DNA of 64,000 nucleotides from Larix kaempferi (Eukaryota > Streptophyta > Pinopsida > Pinales > Pinaceae): positions 6,183,001 to 6,247,000 of the forward strand of contig BSBM01000372.1 in the NCBI GenBank assembly GCA_027924585.1, given 5' to 3'. A program made the translations under genes and the position numbers. Numbering within the stretch: position 1 is the stretch's first letter; each line of letters opens with the position of its first letter. Below are positions 42,752 through 55,360 of the stretch, one piece after another. Under the pieces are notes generated by a model. That model saw only the letters and a program-made list of their open reading frames with translations. It made no database searches and was not told where the DNA came from.

Positions 42752-43936
42752 TGTTGAACTTGGTGATGGAATTGAAAACTTAAATCCAGTTTGAAGTAGT
42801 ATATAGAAGATGTGTGTGGAAGTCTCAGCAAGCCCCACCAAATGTGTGCAAGAAGTCTGTGCAAAGTCCCACTAGATGTATCTACGTAGGTCCCAACACA
42901 AGTATGTTGTGCAATACACCGCACAATAGTTTGCATGCTTATCAAGTCAAAATATTAAAGTCCACAAATTACAAACCGACAAAGGAATAAGTAATGAGGT
43001 CTGAAAATGTGTTGGTAAACTTATTCGTGAAGAAAGGTAGAAGGGATGTAGCCAACATAGAAAATCCTTTTCTGATGGATAAATCAGCTGAACAAAGAAA
43101 ATAAGGAATAGTATAAATAAGCCAAATATTGAAGTGTTTTGATAATCTTGGGGGGAAAAGATGTAGTATTCTGAAATTGCAAGCTTCGGGGGACAGATGA
43201 AATGCTCAAGGGAATCAATGACTGTATGAATTGAGGAAGTTCGCAAGATTACAGGAAGAGGGGAAGTACAAGGAGCAGTCACGCAAAAATATAAGGAACA
43301 TTTGTGAAGAGCACAAGGAGCATTTATACAGGGAGATTTTGAACAGAAGGATGCAAGGAATGGTCGTGCAGAAAGAGTTGGAAGTGTGAAATATAGTATG
43401 CTCAGTTTGTGTAGAATAGAGGAAACATATCAAAAAGTGCAGAATGGATTGTGTTTGAGGAATACAATGACAAATTTATATCTGGTTGGTAGGATGGGTC
43501 AAGGACAAAAGATTGGTGTCTTCCATAGGTTGGTGCCTGACAACTCAAGTGGGTGTTTGACCGCACAAGTTGGTGCTTGCTGACTATGAGTTGGTGCTCA
43601 TAAGAGGATTGATGTCCTCGCAGGTTGGTGCTTGTAAAACAAGAAGTTGGTTCTTGCAAGGGATTCATGTTCTTATTTGATTGGTGTCAGCAAAATCCAT
43701 GAGTGGGTGCTCACACTTGTATTGGATATTGGTGTCTCCTGCCATTATTTGTAATAGAATATTATTAATATATAAGATTTCTCTACATATTCTTTGAGCA
43801 TAGTGTTCTTTGTATTGAAAATTGCTTTTGATACATGATATATGTGTTGATGAATGATTAAATGATATAACAAAAGTTTGAAAGAATAAAAGGTATGAAA
43901 TATTGACTAACCCCCCCCCTCTCAGTATTTTCAACA
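42752..43936 (+). repeat. Copia-P 3' LTR
   Basis: 1185 bp with perfect TGTTGA...TCAACA ends. The terminus CCCTCTCAGTATTTTCAACA is of the same type as the Copia-M LTR. It contains a run of GTTGGTGC-type repeats at 43508-43690. The matching 5' LTR is not in the window. Confidence 0.85.
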
Positions 43937-44509
43937 ACAAATAGTAAAAACTTAAATCTTAATAGAAACACAAACAAATAGTGAAAAATATCGTTATTGA
44001 CATCAATAGTAAAATTCTAATTTTTTTCTATGCATAGTTTTGAGTGATACACAATACATTTCAAATTCTGATCTTCTGAATAATTCAGTTGTTCCATAGT
44101 CCTCCCCGACAAGTCTATATTGCAAAACTCTTCCCTCAAAATTTTGGCAAAATAATGAAATGGTGATTAGGTTTTAAGTTGTTAAAGCACTTTACGAAAT
44201 TACTTTTTCGAAAAATAAATTTCTGCTCTTTTTTCAATTGTAAAAATAAAAAATCAAGCTTTTTTTTCCATCGAGATCTGAGTTATAGAGCATTGGTGCA
44301 CTATATATCATGTGGTGCACCAAATAGACATAATATGAGAATAAACGTATAAAAAATATTTCCATGTAATTTTTTATAATTTCTCGGTTACCGATGCACC
44401 ACTAGTAAATGGAAGCACCAGTGCGCTAATGTATATTACACGCACCGTATTTACAATATTGAAGAATGCATATAGAAATATTCACTAACAAATATAGCGG
44501 ACGATAAAG
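43937..44509. other. AT-rich stretch, no gene
   Basis: No coding signal. One perfect 9-bp inverted repeat, TTGGTGCAC...GTGCACCAA (44292-44322), and related GGTGCA motifs near 44394-44430. Confidence 0.4.
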
Positions 44510-46685
44510 ATACATTTTTCAGTTTTATTATCCAACTTGCTCATTTTCTCCTTTGGAACATGTACATAAGCATCACAACCAAAAAATTACAAATGTTTAA
44601 TAGAGGGTTTCTTACCAGTCCAAACCTCATTTGGGTTTTTGTCAACCAATGCTTATGTGGGTAATCGATTTACCAAGTAACATGCAATATCCACCGCCTC
44701 TACCCAGAATTGTTGTCCTATCCTGACACTACTGAGCATGCTCCTTTCCTTTTCCATCAATGTCCTAATCATTCTTTCTACAACTCCATTCTATTGAAGT
44801 GTGTATGGAGTAATCTTCTATCTTTATATACCACACTTCTTATAGATTTATTCAAGTGCATTCCCACAGAAATCCCCACCATTGTTAGTGCTCAACACCT
44901 TTATTTTCTTTTATGTTTGATTCTCTACAAGAGCCTTAAATTCTTTAAACTTATAAAATACTTTTGATTTCTTTTGAAGGAAATAAATCTATGTGAAATC
45001 CTTGAGAAATCATCTCTAAATGAAACATAATACACATACTAACTAATGATAGAACAAGAACAGGTCCAAACACATCACTATGTATTAACTCTAAAATTCC
45101 CTTTCTCTTGTAGCACAAGATGCAAATCTTACTCAATTTTGTTTTTCATATATGCATTGTTTACTGAATTCAAAATCTAGTGTGCAATCACACCTACCTT
45201 CAACCATACATTTACCTTGTAATGCTCGAAGGCCCTTTTCTCCAATATGCCCAATATTTGATACCATAGCATTGTCTTTCCTCGAGACGCAATTGGGGTT
45301 CAGTGTTCTTTATATCCTCCCTCAGGCACAACAAAACTGTTATATTCATCAATGATGGTGCTTCCCAATAGTTTGTACATAGTTCTTTCGAACTCCCCTC
45401 ATCAATACCATTGATCCTCGAACCATTTTGCATGTGTCTTTTCCAAACATATTCTATACACCTACATCATCCATCTTTCTGACAAATATCAAGTTTCTTG
45501 CTAGATTTGGAATGTGTAGTACTCCAAGTAGAGTTCTGATCCTTCCATCCTTAAGCTACAACTTAACTCTTCCACTCCCAATGATATTGGCTATTGAATT
45601 ATCTCCTAGGAACACATCTCCTCCATTGTACTTTTTGCATTCACAAAACCACTCCCTATGAGGAGCCTTATGTAATGATGCACCTAAGTCAATCAACCAT
45701 ACATCATGATATGAATAGGTACCTGTGGAAGCTAGGTATACACCCTCTCCTTCTTCCGAGGAGGTATTCACATCTGTGGAAGGGGTATCATCATATCCCT
45801 TCTCTTTTTCAACATTCTTAGATCTACAATCATTTTTATAGTGCCCAGCTTTACTGCATTTCCATCACTTTCTCAAATATTTTCTCGAGGATTTAGATCT
45901 ACCCTTAGATTTAGATCTCCCCCCAAATCCCTTATTTTTATTTCTCTCCTAGGGACAACCTCTCACAGATAGGGCATCCATGGTATGATTATCCATGGAT
46001 TTCCACCCCCTCTCTTCTGATAGCAAGGATGCTACTATTTCATTGAATTTTAAGGTCACTTTACTAGCACTAGCTATTGCTATAATCAAGTTATCCTAGA
46101 AATCTAACAAAGAGTTCAAAATAATGTAATACATTTATCTTCTTCAGCCATTGTAATACCAAGAGAGGTTATTTGACTTACCAGAGTATTGTAAATATTC
46201 AAATGCTCTCTCATTGTGTACTTATCATCCATTCTAAAGTGATACAGTTTCTTTTGCAAAAATAACTTGTTTACCAAGGATTTTCATTTATATAGACTCC
46301 CTAGCTTGTTCCAAAGATTTAACACTCTATTTCCTTCATACGAGTTTAGCAACAGAGTTGTATAAGCACAGCCGGATTGTACTCCTTACTCATCTTTCTA
46401 ATTTATCTCAATCTTCTTTCGTCGATCCAGTGGGTTGTGTACTCAAATCCACATCAATCAATTGTTCCCAATCTACAGGAAGATCCTCTATTTTGAGCTT
46501 CCATGGCTCAAAGTTCTAGCCATTAAATTTCTCGATCTCGATTCTTGAACTTCTCTCCATTCTCTTTCAATGCACAAATCATTGTTGCGAATCTCCCACT
46601 AAACCTAGGTTTATCACAAACTCAAGATCTATTAACCACGTCGAACCCTTAGCAACAAAAGCATCCCCCCGAAGCCAATAATCAA
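44510..46685 (-). pseudogene. Decayed Copia gag, protease and integrase (Copia-N)
   Basis: Minus-strand fragments in order from the primer site: Gag (FEPWKLKIEDLPVDWEQLID, near 46500), a knuckle (WKCSKAGHYKNDC near 45860), protease (VWLIDLGASLH then VFLGDNSIANIIGSGRVKL, 45560-45690), pre-integrase (YWAYWRKGP and ALQGKCMVEG parts, 45210-45260), integrase start (LELIHSDVFGPV near 45075) and the core catalytic-glutamate part (VERMIRTLMEKERSML near 44750, then FWVEAVDIACYLVNRLPT). RT is missing. Frames are broken repeatedly. The LIHSDVFGP and NRLPT motifs are diagnostic for Copia integrase. Confidence 0.8.
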
Positions 46686-46697
46686 GCTTTGATACCA
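46686..46697 (-). promoter_or_regulatory. Copia-N primer-binding site
   Basis: The minus strand reads TGGTATCAAAGC, one base off the initiator-Met site, at the outer end of the Gag region. Confidence 0.7.
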
Positions 46698-47279
46698 CAC
46701 ATAAGTTGTAAACTTGTGCAGAGAAGCAAAGCATGCAAGTTCTTTTACTGAGAAAAATAAAGATTACACCATAGCATTCACACATAATACACAAATATTT
46801 ACACTAGAAACCCTTAACTGAGAAAACCAACAAAACTTAGAGTCACACCTCTTACTTTCTCATTATGATTATTAACCACTCACAATATAATATGTAGGTA
46901 TTACATAGTATCCAAAACTACAATATGTTGACCTAGATTAGAAATAGACCCCAATCCTTTAACTAGAATTAAATTACATATTTTTAGAGGAAAAAAACCC
47001 AAAATAGCTCGAAAATAGCCCAAAATATTTCGAACTCACTTCACTCGTGACTCGTCTTCGGCTCGTGCTGACACTAGAATAATGTCTAGTATCGACACTA
47101 GTCAGTGCTATCGTAAGACACAGTAGTATAGACGACAACCCCCCCACGCACATGCAAAGAATATAACGCATACCCAACCAAATTTTGCTTTAAGATCCAT
47201 ATCAAAATCTTCTTCTTTTGAAGCTGACTTTCTACTCATGTCCATGAAAAGATGTTTTACTTATTCTTCTTCATCAACA
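46698..47279 (-). repeat. Copia-N 5' LTR, probable
   Basis: Sequence beyond the primer site has LTR-like phrases (ACTGAGAAAACC) but no clean TG start; it begins CACATAAG. The far end is unclear because a solo LTR follows at 47285. Confidence 0.4.
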
Positions 47280-47284
47280 AACAT
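47280..47284. repeat. Target-site duplication of the 47-kb solo LTR, left copy
   Basis: AACAT, repeated at 48897-48901. Confidence 0.75.
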
Positions 47285-48896
47285 TGAGAGGGGGGGGCAA
47301 ATCAATATAAGCTACTTTTTCTTATTTTAACAATTCATTAATCATTCATTTACTTTGAAACAGTGAATACACATAAACTCACATCACAATTCATAGAATT
47401 TAACATGGAAACACTTTCGAGAAAAAACCACAAAAAATTATCTTTATAAATTCATGTAGGCACCAACCTATTGTTACAAAGTTTGTTGGCACCAACCTAC
47501 TGTAGACATCAACACCCCAAATGAGCACCAACTCAACAATATATAGACACCAACCTACTGGAGGCACCAATCTCCTCAATTGAACACCAACTCAGTAATA
47601 TGTATGCATCAACCTACTGGAGACACCAATCTCCTATTGATGCAACTATTGTTGATATTGTTGTTGCCTCTACTTCTGCTTGTAATTTTTCTATGTTTTG
47701 ATCCGATTACAATATCTTCTCTTCCAAAAGACAACATCTCTTTCTACATATGCACTGTAATCTGCTTCAAAATTGCTTCATACTATACAAAAACCCTTAC
47801 TTCCATAGAGCATATATCTAAACATGTAGCCAACCAAAAATATAAAACTCGTAACATAGGTACTCCAATATCTCTACTTCATCTCCCCCAAGGTTCACTA
47901 CTTGAAACATCCTAGAACAAAAGTTATAGCAAAAATGCCAAATTGACTTGTATAAAGTTGATTTAGGATCAATCAAAACCATAGCTTCACGAGCTCATAT
48001 CTTCAAAAATATATTGAACCAACATCTGAAACGTGAACCACATGTACATAAATATCTCTACTTCATATCCTCCAATTTTCATGGTCCAAAATATCATAGA
48101 ACAAAAGTTATAGCGAAAGTGCCACACTGACATGTTTGAATCTGATTTCAAGATCATTTAGAAATCCTAACTTCTCAAGGTCATATCGCCTAAAATATAG
48201 TGAACCAACATACGAAACTTGGGCCACATATACTTGAAGATTTTTTCTTCATCTCCTCCAAGTGGCATGGTTTGAAACATCCTAGAACAGAAGTTATAGT
48301 GAAAGTGGACCTGAAAATCTCCCCTTTTGGAATGATACTGAATATTTGTGCATCCTCTTATTCAAATGTTACAACCCTTTGAACTAGTGCACCTCTCATA
48401 TGATATCTCCATGTCTTGAATGAGTGGATGAAAAAATGAATAAGTTCTCCTCTTATTTATACTATTCTTAAATCACTTTCTAGGCGACCTAACATTGTTC
48501 AATATCCTAGCAGGGTCGACTTGAAATTCTGGTTGGGGTGACTTTACAAATCCTTCCATATCTCCTCATTCCTATGGAGTTAGAGGGAGTTCCATACATC
48601 GTTGGAAAGGTATCAGAATAATATTTCTAACCATGTAACCTATACTCCCATTTGAGATAGGTATCTAGAGTAAAAATGACTTCAAATATAAGGTATCCAA
48701 ACTGAGCATCAAAATTTCGGAAACGATATTTCCAATAATCTCCATCTTGCAATCTTTATCTTCGACATCTATACTCTCCGCTTTCCTTTGACATCAATGA
48801 CAACAATATTTCCAATAATCTCCATCTTGCAATCTTTATCTTCGACATATGTAGTCGCCCCTTTCCTTTGACACAATGACAACAATATTTCCAACA
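47285..48896 (-). mobile_element. Solo Copia LTR (1.6 kb)
   Basis: Starts TGAGAGGGGGGGG on the plus strand and ends TTTCCAACA, with AACAT on both sides. The G-run terminus matches the Copia-M and Copia-P LTR ends. Repeats built on CACCAACCTACTG at 47460-47630 are the reverse complement of the GTTGGTGC repeats in the Copia-P LTR. The last 170 bp hold a tandem duplication of about 80 bp (48731 and 48811, partial third copy at 48890). No internal region, so probably a solo LTR. Confidence 0.75.
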
Positions 48897-48901
48897 AACA
48901 T

Positions 48902-49856
48902 GTCTTGCACCATCATTTCGCCATGCACAGAGTTCAACCTTCTGAGGAGAGGTTGCATTGTCATCCCTCCTATATTATCTGATCATATATTAAATGCAGG
49001 AAGGCAGGGTGACATATGGAGAGCACTCTATTGCTTAGGTGTCATGCGGTAAGTGTCCTCCCACCACCTCTCACCTCCCTAACATCCCATCCACAAAAAA
49101 ATAGATAATATATTAAGAATATGTATTTTTCATTAAATTTATATAAATTTTATTAATTAAATTAAAAACAAAAAATACCACCATTTAATATATATATATA
49201 TATGAGAATTATAATAAATTGATAAATTTATTGTTAATTGAGATTTATAATACAAATTAAAGAATTATAATTAACACAATACTTTGAATAATTATATTTT
49301 TCATTTATTTAAATTTATAGTTCTATTAATGGTCTTTACTTTTATGTCAAATAATATTAATAATAAAATTTGAAGAAAACCATTGAACACTCTCTTAGTT
49401 ATTATATCAATAATTGTGATGATTAAAAAAACTAGACCATAAAAATAATAGTATAGAAAATTGATTGCTAAACAAATCTATATCAAATAACAAACAAATA
49501 TTATTGTTTAAATTTTTATTTTATTTTTGAAATTTATTTTGTTACAATGTAAATCACGTATCACGATTGTGCTCACAACTTTGGTCTAAACACATTTTAT
49601 TTTTAAAATTATTTTTATTACAAGAAATCATTTATGATGATTGTGCTCACCACTTAGGTTTAAACATACGATGGTGACACTTTGCCTTAACCATTACAAG
49701 GCAATGGAATGAATTTCTATTTATTAATATTATTGGAATGAATTTCTATTTATTAATATTATTGTATTTAAATATTAAACTAATAAAATGGCTTTTAGAA
49801 GTTGCTTAATTTCTTCAAATGTTACTCAATTTATAGGATGAAATTTATCTTTTTGT
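48902..49856. other. AT-rich intergenic DNA
   Basis: No gene seen. Contains a small tandem duplication of about 27 bp at 49708-49762 (GGAATGAATTTCTATTTATT) and a TA dinucleotide run near 49190-49203. Confidence 0.4.
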
Positions 49857-52767
49857 TTACTCCGTGTTTAGCATTAAAATACTATAAAAATATTACAGTA
49901 AGTTTTATATCTTTTGCATATCAATATATAATCAAATATAAATGAATATCATGTTAATTTTGATCATCAAAAGTCTTTCATAATTTTCAAATTGATTTTA
50001 TAATATATATTAAATTTTATTTTTAATATAGTATAGTGTAAATAAAATATTATTCAAAAATAATATAGTACAAGATGATACTAATAAATAATGAATATTG
50101 TTTAATAAATAAAAAATGGAAATTATTAATTAACTACAACACAATATATTATCTATTAATAAATTATAAAATCTATCTATAAATTATAGTAGTGATTTTA
50201 CATTTAAAGTATATTAGGTGAAGTTAATGGGCATCATCATTTAAATATAAATAGAAATGGCCAATAAACTGTAACATAGGATTATCAATACATTATACAT
50301 ATAAAAGCAAATTTTGAATTTATTTGAATTTAAATATATTTTAGTATTTCAAACATTTCTTTAAAAACAGTCTCTATATGTAAATAAACCTTTAATTCAA
50401 TCTATATCTTTTTGTTCACTCCATGTCTAGCATTAAAATACTATAAAAATATTATGACAAGTTTTATATGTTTTGCATATCAATATATAATCAAATATAA
50501 ATGAATATCATGTTAATTTTGATCATCAAAAGTCTATTTGGGAGGAAATCGATGATCAAGTCAAGTTGTGCATAACCCGCGGTGAATGGTGAATGTTTTT
50601 TTTTTGTTTAAGCTTTCGGTATCTTTGAAGAACTGGAAATTGATTCTGGATTTCTGATGTGAAGTTTGTCAAAAGCGTTTAATTTGCACAATTCTTATGT
50701 GCAAATTATGCATAACATAATCTAGACTTCTGGTCCATTCCTGAATCCTCTGACGTTACTTTCTTTAAATTCCTTCTTTGCCTCCATCTTAATTTATTTT
50801 ATTTTATTTTATTATAAAATTGGTGTCAATGTTTTCAATGACGGTTTTGATCATCAAAAGTCTATTTCATGATTTTCAAATTGATTTTTTTAATATATAC
50901 TAAATTTGATTTTCAATATAGTATAGTGTAGATAAAATACTCTTAAAAACTAATATGGTACAAGATGATACTAATAAATAATGAATATTGTTTAATAAAT
51001 AAAAAATGGAAATCATCAATTAACTATAACAAAATATTTTATTTATTAATAAATTATAGTATCTATCTATGAATTATAGTAGTGATTTTGCATTTAAAGT
51101 ATATTAGATGAAGTTAATGGCATCATCCTTTAAATATAAATACAAATGGCCAATAAACCATAACATAGAATTATCAATACATTATACATATAAAAGTAAA
51201 TTTTAAATTTCTTTGAATTATATATTTTAGCATTTCAAACATTTCTTTAAAAACAATCTCTATATGTAAATAAACCTTTAATTCAATCTATATCTTTTTG
51301 TTTACTCCATGTCTAGCATTAAAATACTATAAAAATATTATGATAAGTTTTATATGTTTTGCATATCAATATATAATCAAATATAAATGAATATAATGTT
51401 AATTTTGATCATCAAAAGTCTATTTGGGAGGAAATCGATGGTCAGGTCAAGTTGAGCATAACCCGTGGTGAATGGTGAATGGTTTTTTTTTGTTTAAGCT
51501 TTCGGTATCTTTGAAGAACTGGAAATTGATTGCGGATTTCTTATGTGAAGTTTGTCAAAAATGTTTAATTTGCACAATTCTTATGTGCAAATTATGCATA
51601 ACATAATCTAGACTTCTGGTCCATTCCCGAATCCTCTAACGTTACTTTCTTTAAATTCCTTCTTTTCCTCCATCTTAATTTATTTTATTATAAGATTAGT
51701 ATCAATGTTTTCAATGACAGTTTTGATCATCAAAAGTCTATTTCATGATTTTCAAATTGATTTTTTTAATATATACTAAATTTGATTTTCAATATAGTAT
51801 AGTGTAAATAAAATATTGTTCAAAAATAATATGGTACAAGATGATACTAATAAATAAATAATGAATATTGTTTAATAAATAAAAAATGGAAATCATCAAT
51901 TAACTATAACACAATATCTTATTTATTAATAAATTATAGTATCTATCTATGAATTATAGTAGTGATTTTGCATTTAAAGTATATTAGATGAAGTTAATGA
52001 GCATCATCCATTAAATATAAATAAAAATGGCCAATAAACCATAACATAGGATTATCAATACATTATACCTATAAAAGTAAATTTTGAATTTATTTGAATT
52101 TAAATATATTTTAGCATTTCAAACATTTCTTTAAAAACAATCTCTATATGTAGATAAACCTTTAATTCAATCTATATCTTTTGTTCACTCCATGTCTAGC
52201 ATTAAAATACTATAAAAATATTATGATAAGTTTTATATGTTTTGCATATCAATATATAATCAAATATAAATGAATATCATGTTAATTTTGATCATCAAAA
52301 ATGTATTTGGGAGGAAATCGATGGTTAGGTCAAGTTGTGCATAACCCGTGGTGAAGCTTTTGGTATCTTTGAAGAACTGAAATTGATTCCGGATTTCTTA
52401 TGTGAAGTTTGTCAAAAGCGTTTAATTTGCACATTCTTATGTGCAAATTATGCATAACATAATCTAGACTTCTGGTCCATTCTTGAATCCAGTGACGTTA
52501 CTTTCTTTAAATTCCTTCTCTTCCTCTATCTTAATTTATTTTATTTTATTTTATTATAAGATTGGTGTCAATGTTTTCAATGAGAGTTTTGATCATCAAA
52601 AGTCTATTTCATGATTTTCAAATTGATTTTTTTAATATATACTAAATTTGATTTTCAATATAGTATAGTGTAAATAAAATATTATTTAAAAATAATATGG
52701 TACAAGATGATACTAATAAATAATGAATATTGTTTAATGAATAAAAAATGGAAATCATCAATTAACT
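49857..52767. repeat. Tandem array with a unit of about 885 bp
   Basis: The marker GATCATCAAAAGTCTATTT followed by GGGAGG occurs at 50521 and 51407, with a variant at 52290 (spacings 886 and 883 bp). Flanking sequence repeats in the same order throughout, for example AGTATAGTGTAAATAAAATA and TTTGCATATCAATATATAAT. The first unit (49857-50415) lacks a 328-bp segment present in the others. The last unit stops at 52767. Units differ by scattered substitutions and small indels. No coding frame. Confidence 0.92.
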
Positions 52768-52838
52768 ATATTGTGAACCAATATACTTAGTTTTATGTAG
52801 ATGATTGAACATTCAATGTCATTTAAATATAGACATAT

Positions 52839-53050
52839 ACACATTGAGAATGAGACCAAGTCCTTATAACTTGCCATTTTTTTTTCAGAATATATTGTGG
52901 TGCAGGGGAATAGAACCCCACCCTACCCTGCACTTTCTGAAATGCCCAAGCTTCCTTCACTCACCAAGTGAGCTACTTATTCTTGCCCATATATATACAT
53001 ATTCCTATAACACATTGAGAATGAGACCAAGTCCTTATAACTTGCCATTT
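52839..53050 (-). mobile_element. tRNA-derived SINE between long direct repeats
   Basis: On the minus strand (about 53004-52880) the sequence reads GTAGCTCACTTGGTGAG, nearly identical to a tRNA A box, then GGGTTCTATTCCCC as B box, and ends in a run of A (the T run at 52877-52885). It is flanked by a 41-bp direct repeat at 52839-52879 and 53010-53050. A polymerase III-type promoter plus an A tail defines a SINE. It is too altered to be a functional tRNA gene. Confidence 0.7.
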
Positions 53051-53080
53051 GACATTTGACATATTCCTATAACAAAGTTA

Positions 53081-53085
53081 AAGAT
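53081..53085. repeat. Target-site duplication of the TRIM-like element, left copy
   Basis: AAGAT, repeated at 55622-55626. Confidence 0.85.
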
Positions 53086-54049
53086 ACTTAAAAATGGAGA
53101 GAGTAGACATTGTTATACACAACACACAAATCTATTACTATTGCGATGTCTTATGTACAAATGATATCTCCAATATATAGAGATGAGAAAGTTGTTATCA
53201 GATCTAACAGTTTCTAAATATAGCTGAGATAGGTTGAGATAATATCTCAACCACACACCAAACTAGCAGAGAATCTCTCATCTATCAACAACTAAACACA
53301 CAAGATAAACATTATCTCTAACATCCTCCCTTAATGTTTATCTCTAATCTTCATATAGAGTAGTCTTGGTCTTCATATGCACTTGGAGAGGCTTTCATCA
53401 CTTTGGGTTTTATCAAGAAATTTTCTTGTACCTGCATCTGATTATTAACGTCCATATGAAAAGAAATCCATCTACCGGAATACATGGGTGCTCAGCCGTT
53501 GTAACCTCCAGTTCTCTAGGAATAATTTTCAGCTACATGGTTCATCAATGTTAATTTGGTCCGCCATACTCTGAGATTCTTCCATCTCAACTTTCCCCCC
53601 CTGAATCGAAGACTCTCACTTCTTTGACCTTCATCAAGTTTAGGCTATGGGTATACCTGTCACCCCCGTATTGCTCACAGTGGTCTATTCCACAACTTGA
53701 TAACACATCCACTCTATGAATAAGAGGGATAACTCAGTGCAATTACGCACCACAACACGTATGCCTGAACACTTGGGACAGGTCTTACAACATGGGGAAA
53801 TCAGCTTGCCTATGGCTAAGCTTTACAACTTTGGACCAAAAAATTCTGGGATGTCGGGTACAACTGATCATGCACCCTTTACAATGATTCAGATACTAAA
53901 TGCTCATAAAAATTGCAAACCCATTACATATGCATCTCATCATTTCATTGATGACCAATACGAATATAACCCCTTACATACCGTTAAGGAAACTCAACAC
54001 ACTTGAACTAAGCAAGCATCCAATCAAATTTAAAAAAAAAAAATTATAC

Positions 54050-54394
54050 CTGTTCTTTCTATCAATTCACTTTTAGCATCATTCTCATCATTATTGTCTT
54101 TGTTGCAACCCAGCAAACAAAGAGCAACAGCATGAAATGAATACCCAGCAAGTTCGAATCTAGTCGAGAGACTCAAACTCCCTTTTGCTGCAAAGCATTT
54201 ATTACGTTCAGCGTCAGTTTCTTTTCTAAATCCCCTTCCTATGGTCTTCTCAGGGCTTCCATCGCCGAGTTGGGACGGCCCCCCTGTTATGGTGGATTTC
54301 AATTCCGGAGCAGGAGCGGGAGCTTCCATCGAAATCAACTGCATCAACCTCTGCGCCAGCCATTCTACAGGATATACACGGGATTGTTCAACAA
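54050..54394 (-). pseudogene. Putative captured host exon inside the TRIM-like element
   Basis: A minus-strand frame is open for 115 codons from a TGA at 54395 to a splice-donor-like junction, GAACAG/GTATAATT, after which the sequence becomes an A/T run like an intron start. The peptide includes VYPVEWLAQRLMQLISMEAP, PAPELKSTITGGPSQLGDG and FELAGYSFHAVALCLLGCN. The exon is less AT-rich than its surroundings. I do not recognise the protein. Non-autonomous LTR elements can carry host gene pieces, so transduplication is the favoured reading. A chance frame is the alternative. Confidence 0.45.
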
Positions 54395-55348
54395 ATATCA
54401 GCTCTCATACTGCTAATCATGTCCTCACAATGGCAGCAACAATGGACTCTACTCCACACAGCGCCAGATCGGGCATCAGTCAGAGATGACTCCTCAGCAA
54501 TCAATTAAAAAAATGGCGGCAACGCCAACACAGAAGGCACAATGCCAACACAACAAAGGAAGGCACAAAATGTTTATCTCCAGAAGCAGCCAACAATCTT
54601 TCACACAACTGCGATTTCTCTCTAAGACACAGATGGTTCACGCCTTCACAGTTGGACAGCAAGGAGACAAGCACCACAGACTCAGTATAGGCAGATGTGC
54701 GACTACTCTCTCTGTGTGCAGGATACCAATAAGAACAATGTTTATGCAACAATCTTTTCAAAAACGATACTTCTCAACGACGACGGTCTGCAACAATCTC
54801 CAGGAGAGTATATTTTTAAATCTGTATCTCCACTCAAATTATAGAGGCAGTCAATTCTTCAGCTGTGAATCTCCTCTACGGAAAAATATGTCGACACCTT
54901 CTTTTATACAGCAGCAATCACGGTTCTTTCTTTGCAGGCTTTTGTAATCTCCAAATCTCCACGGATCTCCAGGAAACTACAGTTTAGCTCATGTTATCAC
55001 ATATAGCGGCCTCGTATCAATCTTGATCTCCACGTTTCCAAGACCACGGTCTTCAGTCCCAAACTTTAGCGATTATTTTCCTTCAGCGAGCTCCCAGGCT
55101 TCAGCGATCTTCAAATTGGGCAGCGATTCAAGTCGCGGCTCTTCTTTCATGCAGTCGGCTGCAATCTCACAGGTTTCCTTTCTTTAGATGGCAGGTGCCG
55201 TTTCTTTCTATCAAATGGCAGGATCTTCAGTCATAGGTCGATCCCCACTCAAACAAAAAACACAACAACTTTCACTCTTTCACACAGACTAAACAATGCT
55301 CCTCTCTATAGTCCCGAGCACTCCGGTAAGGGAGTCATGCTCACTCTA

Positions 55349-55360
55349 GCTCTGATACCA
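55349..55360 (-). promoter_or_regulatory. Primer-binding site of the TRIM-like element
   Basis: The minus strand reads TGGTATCAGAGC, the exact initiator-Met site, touching the right LTR. Confidence 0.9.

Noticed and set aside
52880-53009. Possible functional tRNA gene
   Set aside because: A and B boxes are present, but stem pairing and a normal tRNA length are not, and there is an A tail and a flanking duplication. A SINE explains it better.
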